Positions 25,206 to 35,471 of a DNA stretch of 64,000 nucleotides are shown piece after piece. The stretch is from assembly GCA_023101885.1 (NCBI GenBank), contig JALPQD010000234.1, forward strand, positions 558,001 through 622,000. The letters run 5' to 3'. Made by a program: the position numbers and the translations under genes. Each line of letters starts with the position of its first letter. Position 1 is the stretch's first letter. The stretch comes from Typhlomys cinereus (taxonomy: Eukaryota > Chordata > Mammalia > Rodentia > Platacanthomyidae). A model generated the notes under the pieces. The model did not search any database, had not been told where the DNA came from, and saw nothing but the letters and a program-made list of their open reading frames with translations.

Positions 25206-26138
25206 TCTCTCCTCTTCCACTTCCTCCTCCTCCTCTTCCTCCTCTTCCTCTTCCTGCTCCTCCTCCCCCTCCCCCCTTTCCCTACCACACTCCTCCTGTA
25301 TTAAAATAATCAGCAGGATCTCATACGCCACCTCATAAAGACGTCGGTTGTTACCATGCAATTATGTAACGGCTCAATCTGGCGGTGGGGTAAAAATTCT
25401 GAAGTCGGCGGAGGGGAGCTGCCCTTTCTCTGTTCCTTTCTTTTTCTTTTTTTTTTTTTTAACCCATTAGCTCTCTTCCTGACACCCTTGGATATTTCTT
25501 GTTAGTGAAGTGTCATCTTGCCTGGCTTCCAGAACCCTCCATAGCATGCTGTGGCTCAGAGCCTTCTTGGTTGTTCCATCACCCTTTCCTCGTATTTACT
25601 TTTCTCTGCGCCTGATTGCATTTTTCCTAAGATGTATACTCTTTAGCGTAAAGCACCTGTAACCTCCGTAAAGGCTCTGAACAAGCCCTCACTTTGCATT
25701 TTCTGTTTGATTTGCCTTCTTTGGTGGCTTTCCTTTGGGGGGGGCATAGAGGTGGGCTAGCGGTTGGGAGGTGTAAAAAGTTCAGAGCAGAATAAAATGT
25801 TTTATTCACTGTTATGCATTGATTCAAAGTTGTGATGCATATATTACCAAGTTTTAAGAGGGAAAAAAGCTTCATGGGTTTTGATTTTCAGCTCAGTTCT
25901 GAGCCATCTGAAACATAGGTTTCTATTTCAAAAATCAACACCAGCCGCTCTGAATACTGGGACATTGGTAGTGATACCTTTGTCGGAGAAGGCTAGTACC
26001 TATTCAGTGTGAGTTGTGGTGAATGTAAATACTAATAAAATGAATTTTCCTCTTGGTTTCTGTTCAGTAAGGTTTGTGCTTGGCCCTATCATCTTTTTTG
26101 TAAACTTGTTTCCCTTGTCTTTTTTCTGTGACTGTTAG
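25116..26138 (+). other. ADGRL2: ADGRL2 intron between microexon and OLF exon
   Basis: 1.0 kb, GT-AG. It begins with gtaaat and holds the TCC-rich tract at 25171-25282 and a T-rich run near 25440-25460. Otherwise it is unique AT-rich sequence. Confidence 0.85.
25171..25282. repeat. (TCC)n/(TTCC)n pyrimidine tract
   Basis: About 110 bp of TCC and TTCC units on the + strand, starting 56 bp after the microexon donor. The Glu-rich frame on the opposite strand is an artefact of this repeat. Confidence 0.92.
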
Positions 26139-26939
26139 TCTTTGTGTGTCCTGGAACCTTGAAAACAATCGTGGACTCGCCCTGTATCTATGAAGCAGAA
26201 CAGAAGGCGGGGGCGTGGTGCAAAGACCCTCTTCAGGCTGCAGATAAAATTTATTTCATGCCCTGGACGCCATACCGCACCGATACGCTAATCGAATATG
26301 CTTCTATAGAAGATTTCCAGAACAGCCGCCAAACAACAACGTACAAACTTCCAAATCGAGTCGACGGCACCGGGTTTGTGGTGTACGATGGCGCCGTCTT
26401 CTTTAACAAAGAAAGGACCCGAAATATAGTGAAATTTGACCTGAGGACTCGGATTAAGAGCGGAGAGGCCATCATCAACTATGCCAATTACCATGACACT
26501 TCTCCGTACAGGTGGGGAGGGAAGACTGACATCGACCTGGCCGTCGATGAAAACGGCTTGTGGGTCATCTACGCCACGGAGCAGAACAACGGCATGATTG
26601 TGATCAGCCAGCTGAACCCCTACACGCTGCGGTTCGAAGCGACGTGGGAGACCACGTACGATAAGCGCGCCGCATCCAACGCCTTCATGATCTGCGGCGT
26701 CCTCTATGTGGTCCGCTCGGTGTACCAGGACAACGAGAGCGAGATGGGCAAGAACGCCATCGATTACGTCTACAACACCCGCTTGAACCGGGGCGAGCAC
26801 GTGGACATTCCCTTCCCGAACCAGTACCAGTACATCGCTGCAGTAGATTACAACCCACGGGATAACCAGCTCTACGTGTGGAACAATAACTTTATTTTAC
26901 GATATTCTCTGGAGTTTGGTCCTCCTGACCCTGCCCAAG
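26139..26939 (+). CDS. ADGRL2: ADGRL2 exon: complete olfactomedin (OLF) domain
   Basis: One 801-nt exon (2 + 266 codons + 1) with acceptor ctgttag and donor gtaagc. The peptide starts VFVCPGTLK and ends [10 protein letters not shown], covering the whole five-bladed olfactomedin propeller. Recognisable segments are [70 protein letters not shown] and [20 protein letters not shown]. In the family this domain binds FLRT proteins and carries an internal metal site that uses acidic residues. The reading frame stays open 20 codons past the donor, so intron retention would give a soluble lectin-OLF form ending at 27001. That is inference only. The second half of the exon is much richer in CpG than the first. 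Confidence 0.98.
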
Positions 26940-29672
26940 GTAAGCGTGTTGAGTGCGCTCTGAGATGGTTTGGTTTTGTTTTCCTGAACCGCTTACTTTG
27001 AAAAGTGGAATTGCCCTCCCTGTTTCCCCCCTTCTCCTGGTTAAATCTGGAAGATAATACGGTGTAATTTAACCTTGTCTCCTTCAGGTTCCTGTTCCTA
27101 AATTTCTTTATTTAAATGTTGATTTCAGGCACTCATGCCAGATTAATGTTCATTGCTAAGACTAAACTAGTTATCTGTTAGTAATTTTTTTTCCTTTATA
27201 TGACTTCCAAATTGATTGTATTCCACACGCAGCCCTTTTAACCTCTCCGTACCAGTGGTAAAAGGCAAGGTGCGTTCGGAAGCTCCCAGAGAAGAGCTAG
27301 TTTTAAGGGAAGATTCCAGGTGTGCGCTAGTTCTGGTGTTCATACTCCTAATAGGACAGACTCTAAGCCTTCTTCCCCGTTCATTAAGTAAATTACAGAT
27401 TGTCACTCCCTGGTAAGTCAGCGGCAGTCTTAAAGTCAGTGTTTCTGGAACTTTCATTATCACTCCCAGATGAAGTGTGTTAAGCGATTCGAACTATGAT
27501 TTAAGAAAATTCTCCCAGGGTTTTTTGACTTGTTCTCTGCAAATGTTTTTTTGTGAGCAGCCCTTGCATTAGAAAGTAATGTTAAGTTTCTGGAAATATG
27601 TCTGTTTTGTCAAGTGATTGCCATCCTTTGAGAAATAAGATCTGAAGGCAAACTCAATGAGTATGTTATAAAACAAGATTGTCTTGTACTCACCGTGAGA
27701 GAGTAACCACCTAGGACGGGGACATTGGAGCCTTTCACAGCTGAATCTCTGCTTTACACCCAAGTCTGTGAGTTTCACTTGTAAACGACTTAGTGCACAT
27801 CACCTTTTCCCTTATATCGTGTTCCTGAGTTTTTGGTTGAAAACTGTTGTAGTAGAAGTCATCATTCAATTTTCAACAGCTAAGTCTTCTTTGAGAGGGT
27901 TGAGGGTGTAAACATCTCATTGCTGAGAGTCCTTTGTCTCGAAGTGCACAATGCCTCTTTCCTCTAATGACCGGTAGGTGTGATGTTTCACACCTCAGTT
28001 TTCCCAAAAGCTACCACAGTGCCTCATCTGTCCGCTTGGGTCCCTCAGGACTGCTGGCACCTCAGGCATTGGCTATAACTGTATCGATCCTCCTGTTAAC
28101 CTTGCCGTAGCCCCCAATGTCCAGACAACTGTTACATTTGTCTTGGATGGCAGCTAATCTTTTCTCCTCATTAGGAAAACAGAAAGAAAGAAGAGGCTGT
28201 AAAAAGTGTAAATTCATAACCAGGCCACACTAGAAGGGTTGTGAACCGGAGGTAGGAGCCATTCACTGTGAAGTGATTACTCACCTGTTTATGTCAATGC
28301 ATTTCACGCAATGCAGGGAGAAGCAATGTCACTCTCCATGTGTGAGATACAGGCTAGTGATTCTTTGATGCAGTTCCAGCCAGAAAGACTTTGATAACTG
28401 AGATGCTGTTGGAAACAGCAATTACCAGCTTCGCAGATGAGAAACTTAGACGTGGGCAGCAAGTGCGCCTTCGTATGACGGTGTTTTATCATTCCAAATT
28501 GTAAACTTCTTCCATACTCCCAGAACACACAAGTTCGTACTGATGCCTTGTGAAGCCTTGAGTAATAAAGCACTTCATTGGACCTAAATTGTTCTTGCTG
28601 CTACTTGGTCCATAGTCTTACTCTCTCTCCTTATCTCATAGGCTTCTAGGGACTCCTGTTTCTTGCTTCTGAGGTGTGTGACCTGTCTGTATTCTAGGAC
28701 ATGGGGGTCTCCTGGCCTGCACACTTAGATCAGCCCTGTTAACCACAGTTGGCTTTCCACAATAGGGTCTCAAGTGGTAGGACATGGGGCGGGAGTACTG
28801 GAGGATTTGTGTCTCGGTCTTCCAGTGGTTGATGTCTGTGGCTAAAATTCACACCTAATGTTCTGTAGACTGAGTCCTTTGGAAGCAGAGGTAAGAAGAT
28901 TGAAGAGCAGTTGATTACCCAGCAAAGATCCTGTTTCCAAGCAAGGGAAAGAAGGAAGGGCCTGGGGGGAGGGGGGTGGGAGGACGTCTTACACACAGGT
29001 CCTGCTTCCAAGTCCAAAGTGTGCTGAGAAGCGACCTGTCCCTTTCCTTCCTCTGAGACCCTCCTGACCCTACAGCTCTGATGTTCGCAACTCGTAAATC
29101 CACACACGTTGTTTCTGTGCCTGATCTTTCTCTTCGAACTTTTAGCTTCTTAAAATTATACCTTCTCCCCACGCGTACATTATTTTCTCCATCCTCCTGC
29201 CCCTTTTTAACTCCACCTCTCTCTACAATTAGCCTTTGGTTTGTTCATATATTAACTTTTCCATCTGTCCGTCTTCATGTAAGCTTTATGTCTATGGAAT
29301 TACCTAGAGCTGTGATCAGAAATATAATCCCCCAAATTATCAACCAAATGTAGCGTCTTTACTTGCATTTGGACAGTTCCTGACTATTGGTTGAGTTGGG
29401 CTATGAAGTGGGGCGGTCACGTACCGGATGTGACATTGCATTACCCAGAGAGTCAGCTTAGTATAGTAAATGCTCTGTAAAAGATGACCAGTGCTTTACA
29501 TCACATGGGGTCAGTTAATGAATGCACATTTTTATTTTGGCAACCTGTAGACTCTCTAGCTGGAGGTCAGAAAGAAACCAGTGAGTGGTTCTTGGGCCAC
29601 GAGGAGAGCAACACTGCCCTTGTGGTACTTGAATATCATTCTTACATCCCTTGATGCAGAAAGAAAGAAATA

Positions 29673-29820
29673 GTTGGCGGGCGTTGCCCTAGTGCCACCC
29701 CGCGCTTTTGAAAGCCCTCACTCACTGCGCTCGCTCAGCGCTGCCGCTTGCTCCCTTGATGCGTGGTGGGCGGGGCTCCGGGTCTGTCCATCTGCATGTC
29801 GGAGATGGCGCCCGGGTTAC
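29673..29820. promoter_or_regulatory. CpG-dense patch with GC box
   Basis: About 14 CpG dinucleotides in roughly 150 bp (hand count), with gggcggggc (Sp1-type GC box) at about 29768-29776, in an otherwise CpG-poor intron. It could be a small intronic regulatory element or an internal promoter. No exon with a donor was identified next to it. Confidence 0.35.
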
Positions 29821-30074
29821 AAGAAGTGATGTGAGAGCTCTAATTCTGCTGTGAGCTCTCATCATGGTTTCTGCTGCTGTTCAGAGAACATTCTGGAATG
29901 CTGAACCTCTGGCCACGTTGAAATGAGATTCCATTGTACTTTATCCTAGAGTAAAGGCAAGCAGGATAGGCTCATAGGCTGCTATACTGCCTCAGCCTTT
30001 GAAATTCTTTCACTGAGAAAGGTAAGATCAGGCATTTAAGACAGTTCAGCCAGGTGACTATAAACAAATTACTT

Positions 30075-30246
30075 TAAAAATACTTATTTTAGAGAGGAGG
30101 GGTAAGTACGCATGCCATGGTATACCCCCGGTAGCCAGAGGACAACTTTCATAAGTCAGTTCTTTCCTTTCACCATGTGGGTTTCTGGGGATCGATCTCA
30201 GGTCGCCAGATTTGTGCTCAGGCCCCTTACCCTCTGAGCCAGCCCC
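30075..30246 (-). repeat. B3/B2-like SINE
   Basis: The window strand shows gtttctggggatcgatctca, ggtcgccag and ccctctgagccagcccc, the reverse complement of the B2/B3 head and B box. Confidence 0.75.
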
Positions 30247-31233
30247 TGAACACCTCACTTTACTCCATACCTATCAAAGAACGATAATCTTGCACCTGCT
30301 CCACAGGGCTTGTGGTAAGACTTTAAGGTGGTCTGTGACTGGTCTTAGCGTGTGGCCAGAAATGCTAAGTAATTGTCACCACCCATAGAAAGAAAGGGTG
30401 ATGTTTAGAAAAACTCTGTATTTCTAGCTTCAGTGTTAACAAACAAAAACCTGAAAATATTGTTAAATTTCCCAGATCCCAATTCAAGTTACTTCCCCAA
30501 GGACTGAATATAATATGTCACTCAAAGTTTATTTTCATGAATCCAGATATTTCATTAATTTTCCTTTAAAGATTGTGTCAGTTCCTCTTGGACTTCCTTT
30601 GAGGATCAAACATTGAAAAATTATGAAGGCATACCACGCACAAAGAGTGGCAGCGTGGGATTTGTGAACTGGAGGAAGGTCATGTTGTCGACCTTGACTT
30701 AGTTATGACAACTCTTCACTGATGCTTAGCGAAGCAATGGCTGCGGATATTAACAGTGTTTTAGATGGTGCAGCGCAGTGCATGTCCCTCTTCTCTTTGC
30801 TTGCTTCCCCGAACTGAGTCAGCCGGAGTCTTTGACATGCCTGCTGAAATTGGTGATGCTTTGGACAAATGTTCATTGAGAAAGCACCAAAATCCCAGCT
30901 GAAGGTATCAAAATATAATTACAGAGACTTAGCAAGATGCTGGCTTTGCAGACAGAGATGGCTACATTAGAATGGTTCTGTGGCAGCTGCTCACTATGTT
31001 GTTGGACTGATATACTTAGGTTCTAGAAATAAAACAGGCTCTCAAAACGTTCCAGTTGAGATGTGGGGGGTGTGAACATTCATGTAGTACATTTATAGAC
31101 ACCCAGAAATTTGTCACTCTGAAAAGTCCGGAAACATAAACAGCTGTTATAACTGTTCAGGACTACAAATATTCTGTGGAGCAGAATTCAAATAGTGACT
31201 AGTGATAATTAGAATTTCTTTTCTGATGCAGCA

Positions 31234-31290
31234 TATAGGTAAAGCAAAAAATAAGTCATTGTAGTGTATAGGTAAATCAAAAAATAAGTT
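31234..31290 (+). repeat. Two-copy tandem duplication, 33-bp period
   Basis: tataggtaaagcaaaaaata (from 31234) is repeated as tataggtaaatcaaaaaata (from 31267). Confidence 0.75.
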
Positions 31291-31499
31291 ATGTTTTTAT
31301 AGGCATGTATTTACTATACATATTTATGGGCTTTGCTAACTTTTTTACTCGTGTATCAAGGTTAATTTCATATAATTTTAAAATGGCATTTTTATTTGCC
31401 TTATATTTAAATTTATTTTTAATTTTTATAATGTAAGTTAAATTTGAAGCATCCTATATGTAAGGTTTTGGTTTTGGTTTGCTTACTTGGTTTTACTTT

Positions 31500-31667
31500 T
31501 TGTATGTGTTTGTGGTGTATATGTGTGAGGGTGTGTGCAGAAGTTAAAGCCATCTCGCAGGAAGGAATCTGTTATCACTGTCTATCATGGTGTCCAAGAC
31601 GCAAACTCAGTACTCAGGCTGGTTGGCAAGTGTGCTTCTCACTGAGTCATCTTACCAACCTCGTCAC
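31500..31667 (-). repeat. B3-like SINE, decayed
   Basis: A TG-rich left part, gcagaagttaaagccatc, then gacgcaaactcagtactcag and ctgagtcatcttaccaacc match the reverse of a B3/B2 element. Confidence 0.65.
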
Positions 31668-32419
31668 GGTTTTATAACCAAGTCTTCAATCTGGATTTAC
31701 TCGTGTGCATAATTCTACCAGACTTTTTGTTTTTGCTGAAATTCAGTAACAATGGAGAAAACATTGAGCTCTATTTTTGAACCCCTCGATTTGACCATTT
31801 GCAAATGAGGCTGGAAGGCAGGCGTGCTTGTAGCGTTTTATTCTGAAGTGTGCAAACTGAGGTTTGTGAGGTCATGGGTCGGTGCTTGGTTCTGAGCTAA
31901 GGTTTCTTCTCTCTGGATGTGACATGCTGCGTTCACTCCTGCCGCTCATACCTACCTTTCAAAGGAAAGAGCCAAGCCTGAGACTCACGAAAGCAGCACA
32001 CACCCGCCAGGTTTATCATCTCTTGGGTCTAGACAGGTGCACCCAAGAGGCCCCAAGCAGGAGCTGCTCCTGGGCAGACGTCACAGTGATGTCCTGCAGG
32101 ATAGAGACTGGACAACTTTAAATCTCTCTTATTGTCCTAATTATCCATATTGTCAGATTTTTGCTCATCTTCTGAATGTGTTTACAAAAGTATAATTTTG
32201 GGTAATAATCAAATTTTCCTTAAGTTCCTTCCTTTCCTTCTAGAAGCTTGATGATGAAATGAGACTTGAACTGTTACCATCAGGCGTCTCACTGAGAAGG
32301 AAACTGACACTCACCTAAACTGTTTTGTCTTAGCTAGTGGCATGAACAAACCATAATAGATGACAGGTTTTGGTTGCCTTTCTCCCATGATGTCATTGTG
32401 TTTGTTGACTTGGGAGCAT

Positions 32420-32572
32420 CTGTGTGTGCGTGTGTGTGTCTGTTTGTCTGTCTGGATATGTCTGTCTGTCTGTCTGTGCCTCTGTATGTGTGTGTGTGTC
32501 TGTCTGACTGTCTGGATATGTGTCTTGTCTGTCCATCTATGTGTCTGTCTGGATACATGCTGTCTGTCTATG

Positions 32573-32613
<41 letters not shown>

Positions 32614-32738
32614 CTGTCTATGCCTCTGTGTGTGTGTCTGTGTGTCTGTCTGTCTGTGCCTGTGTGCATGTGTGTCTGTCTGTCTGTCTGTGCCTGTGTG
32701 CATGTCTGTCTGTCTGTCTGTGCCTGTGTGGGTCTGTG
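32420..32738. repeat. Compound (TG)n/(TCTG)n array
   Basis: About 320 bp of TGTG, GTCT and GCCTGTGT units, ending about 90 bp before the linker exon. All six-frame open frames here (Cys/Val/Ser or His/Thr rich) come from the repeat. Confidence 0.95.
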
Positions 32739-32826
32739 CTTACCCGCGCATGCACATTCACATGCGCCTTGCCTGCAGGCGACCACGGGTGCGTTGGAGA
32801 TTAATCGGCTCATCTTCTCTCCCTAG

Positions 32827-33120
32827 TGCCTACCACAGCTGTGACAGTAACCTCTTCAGCTGAGCAGTTCAGAACCACAGTGTCGACCCCCAGCACCACC
32901 CCCCAGAGAGGCCCCGTGAGCACCACTGCGGCGGGACCCCAGGAAGGAAGCAGAGGCACCAAGCCACCTCCAGCAGTGTCCACCACCAAAATGCCTCCTG
33001 TAACAAATATTTTTCCCCTGCCAGAGAGATTCTGCGAAGCGTTAGACTCGAGGGGGATAAAGTGGCCTCAGACACAAAGGGGAATGATGGTTGAACGACC
33101 ATGTCCCAAGGGAACAAGAG
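32827..33120 (+). CDS. ADGRL2: ADGRL2 exon: Ser/Thr/Pro-rich linker and start of hormone-receptor motif
   Basis: This 294-nt exon (2 + 97 codons + 1) runs from acceptor ctccctag to donor gtattt. The first 70 or so residues are rich in Ser, Thr and Pro (for example [20 protein letters not shown]), as expected for an O-glycosylated stalk between OLF and the rest of the ectodomain. The rest, from [20 protein letters not shown] to RPCPKGTRG, opens the hormone-receptor motif with its first two cysteines and a conserved Trp. This linker is the part that best separates ADGRL2 from its paralogues. A 320-bp TG/TCTG-rich array ends about 90 bp before the acceptor. Confidence 0.96.
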
Positions 33121-33622
33121 GTATTTTCTTCCTGTACCGTGCTTTGCCTACCTGTCTGCACGTCCCAAAGCATGCGGCTGTGGGTTCATGCCAGGGCTTA
33201 CTGCATCGGTCACTTGCTAATGTAGCAGCTATGGAAAACCTGTGAGTTTCCTAACTGTGAGAGAGACCCTTGCAGTTGGGTGTTGAATCAGCTCTTACCC
33301 TGCAGGACTTAGGACAGACCTGAGCTTTGTGTCTAAGGCTCCTGGCAAGGCGCCCCTCCAGCTGTCAACCATCTCTTTGGATGAGTCCCAAGAAAATCAA
33401 GGGCCTGTTGTTTGTTTGCTCTGGCTGTCTGATGTTTCTACGCTAACTTCGTATTTACTGCTTATAATCCACATTACACCCCACTTTCTGTCAGTTATTG
33501 TCAACTACTGCCATTAGCGTTTATTCAAAATTTAGCACAGTCTAGGATCATCATAGCTGATTTCCTGAATGCTCGAAGAACAAATGGTTTCAATTTCATG
33601 TTGCGCTCTGCATCTGTCGTAG
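33121..33622 (+). other. ADGRL2: ADGRL2 intron within hormone-receptor motif
   Basis: 502 nt, donor gtattt and acceptor gtcgtag. Unique sequence, nothing further seen. Confidence 0.88.
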
Positions 33623-33726
33623 GAACGGCTTCGTACCTCTGTCTGATGTCCACTGGCACGTGGAACCCTAAAGGGCCGGATCTCAGCAACTGTACCTCAC
33701 ACTGGGTAAATCAGCTGGCTCAGAAG
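33623..33726 (+). CDS. ADGRL2: ADGRL2 exon: second half of hormone-receptor motif
   Basis: This 104-nt exon (2 + 34 codons) follows acceptor gtcgtag. The peptide is [20 protein letters not shown] followed by [14 protein letters not shown]. It supplies the remaining cysteines and the Trp-containing core of the hormone-receptor motif, with one sequon at NCT. The motif packs against the GAIN domain in latrophilin structures. The donor reads aag|gttggt and departs from consensus at +3, +4 and +5, so it is the weakest donor among the exons found here. The intron after it is only 816 nt. Confidence 0.95.
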
Positions 33727-34542
33727 GTTGGTTGAAACGTTTTGAGGTGACGTGTTGGTGATTTAGGTCTTCCACTCCGAACTTAAGTAGCTTAGAGTCC
33801 TGTGTTTAAGCCTAGCTCCCTTTCTCTCTGTTCAGTATAAAAGTTAAAAATTATGCATAGTTTTGTCTGCGAGCTATTCACTAAAGTTGCATGTGTTTTC
33901 TAGTCTATTTTCTCTCTTAAGCTGTTGAATGAATACATACTCGTTTAATTTCATTCATATTTGGTTTGTTCTGCTCCTTTTGATGTTCATAAGACAAATA
34001 GTGCATTGGCCCAATAAATCAAGGATCATTCAGTTTGCAACAGAACCCACAGAATGCAAACAGATGTTTTTATCGCACACAATTATGACACACTGAGTAA
34101 AAACAACCCCAAATATTTCAGTGTGAGGCCGGCCCTTTTATTTTCTTCCCCCTCCATTTTTCTGAAATGCAAACCTTAACACATGCCCTTTGGTACTCTA
34201 GGTTTGCCTTCACGTAGAAATTCTGGGTCATTACAATAAATGAGACCTTAAAATAACAATGAATAACTGTAGGAACTGATTGATTTTTTTTTTTTTTTTC
34301 AGAATCACATCCCCCTCCCCTACCCCTTTTGTCTCTTTTAAGTGCCTGGGTAAGAATTTCTTTTGTGTACTGAGGATCTAAAAGCCTTTAATCTTCCAAG
34401 ATGAAGAGAAAGTTAGTGGTCTCGATTAGTTGCAGATTTTCACATATTTGCAAATACTTTTTCTTTCCCTACCACAACAGAAGGACCCAAAGAGAACTGA
34501 AAAAGCCACAGGCCAAGATAATACAAATTTGTCGTTTTGTAG
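33727..34542 (+). other. ADGRL2: ADGRL2 intron with weak donor
   Basis: 816 nt, donor gttggt and acceptor ttttgtag. A T run lies near 34285-34302. The rest is AT-rich unique sequence. Confidence 0.88.
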
Positions 34543-34728
34543 ATCAGAAGTGGGGAGAACGCGGCCAGTCTTGCCAATGAACTGGCCAAGCACACCAAAG
34601 GGCCGGTGTTCGCCGGGGACGTGAGCTCTTCCGTGAGGCTGATGGAGCAACTGGTAGACATCCTGGATGCGCAGCTGCAGGAGTTGAGGCCCAGCGAGAA
34701 AGACTCGGCCGGGCGGAGTTACAACAAG
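34543..34728 (+). CDS. ADGRL2: ADGRL2 exon: GAIN subdomain A, first part
   Basis: This 62-codon phase-0 exon runs from acceptor ttttgtag to donor gtaggg. The peptide starts [20 protein letters not shown], continues [20 protein letters not shown] and ends [14 protein letters not shown]. It is the helical subdomain A of the GAIN domain. The frame continues 54 codons into the intron before a stop at 34888-34890, a longer open read-through than usual, but nothing suggests that it is used. Confidence 0.95.
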
Positions 34729-35432
34729 GTAGGGGACTTTGGGGGGTCCCATGTGCTCTGCAGCGGCCGGATGGAAGGCCTGGCCCTCCTGCATATATTT
34801 AGAAACAAACTGCCCTTTGCTCGCTCGTCTCCCCAGGAAGAGCTGCAGGCAAGCCAGGGAGAAATGCTTTCCTCTCCCCAGGAAGTGTAAGCGGTACTCA
34901 TGACGTCAGAGATTTATTGGGTGGCGGCCTCTTCTGTCGTCTGCCCGTGGCCCGTACTCGCTTTAGAATTTGTCCCTGTAGTGGTTATGCTTATGAAATC
35001 GACATGTTCGGTTATGCACAAGCAAGCTGCTCCCGAACTTGCTGCAAAATCCTGACACTTAGAAAGGGGCGGGAATTGGCAGCTTCCCTCTCTGGGAACA
35101 TGCGAATCAGGATTCTTAACTACAGAAAGCTCGATGGTTGGCTCTTGCCACTCCTGTGTGCAATCGATCCTTTTGAATCCAGAATCACTCTTCAATAAGT
35201 GTACCGCTTCTTATGGACCTCTGTTTATATTTTTTGTCTCCCTCGTTTCTCTCTGAAGATAATCAGCTTTGGCAGGGAGTGTAGACACACAGACCCCCAC
35301 CCCCACCCATCCCCAGAGGATGTTTGGATAGGATAAAACTGAACTCTGGAACATTCTGAGGATTTCTTCTTTCCTCATTTTTTTTCAGCAGGTGAAATCT
35401 AACCTCTGATTTTCTTTTCTTTTACTTAAAAG
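34729..35432 (+). other. ADGRL2: ADGRL2 intron
   Basis: 704 nt, donor gtaggg and acceptor ttaaaag. No repeat or gene recognised. Confidence 0.88.
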
Positions 35433-35471
35433 CTCCAAAAGCGAGAGAAGACATGCAGGGCTTACCTTAAG
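35433..35471 (+). CDS. ADGRL2: ADGRL2 exon: 39-nt GAIN subdomain A exon
   Basis: Thirteen codons reading LQKREKTCRAYLK lie between acceptor aaag and donor gtatct, in phase 0 on both sides. They continue SYNK from the previous exon and lead into [16 protein letters not shown], matching the known latrophilin order. The exon belongs to the helical GAIN-A region. It is very short but has no sign of being a cassette, because the helix would be broken without it. Confidence 0.93.

Larger units (their letters stand above)
26940..32826 (+). other. ADGRL2: ADGRL2 intron between OLF exon and linker exon
   Basis: 5.9 kb, GT-AG. It includes a CpG-dense patch at 29673-29820, B3-like SINEs at 30075-30246 and 31500-31667, a 33-bp tandem duplication at 31234-31290 and a TG/TCTG array at 32420-32738. 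The stretches 27.0-29.6 kb and 30.3-31.2 kb are unique sequence with no coding signal. Confidence 0.85.

Noticed and set aside
25092..25361. Minus-strand frame rich in Glu and Arg
   Set aside because: It is the complement of the TCC-rich tract, with no domain and no splice or promoter context.
26288..26800. 170-codon minus-strand frame
   Set aside because: It lies wholly antisense to the olfactomedin exon. High GC3 removes stop codons from the opposite strand.
32311..32863. Several overlapping frames rich in Cys/Val/Ser or His/Thr
   Set aside because: All are produced by the TG/TCTG repeat and open in several frames at once.
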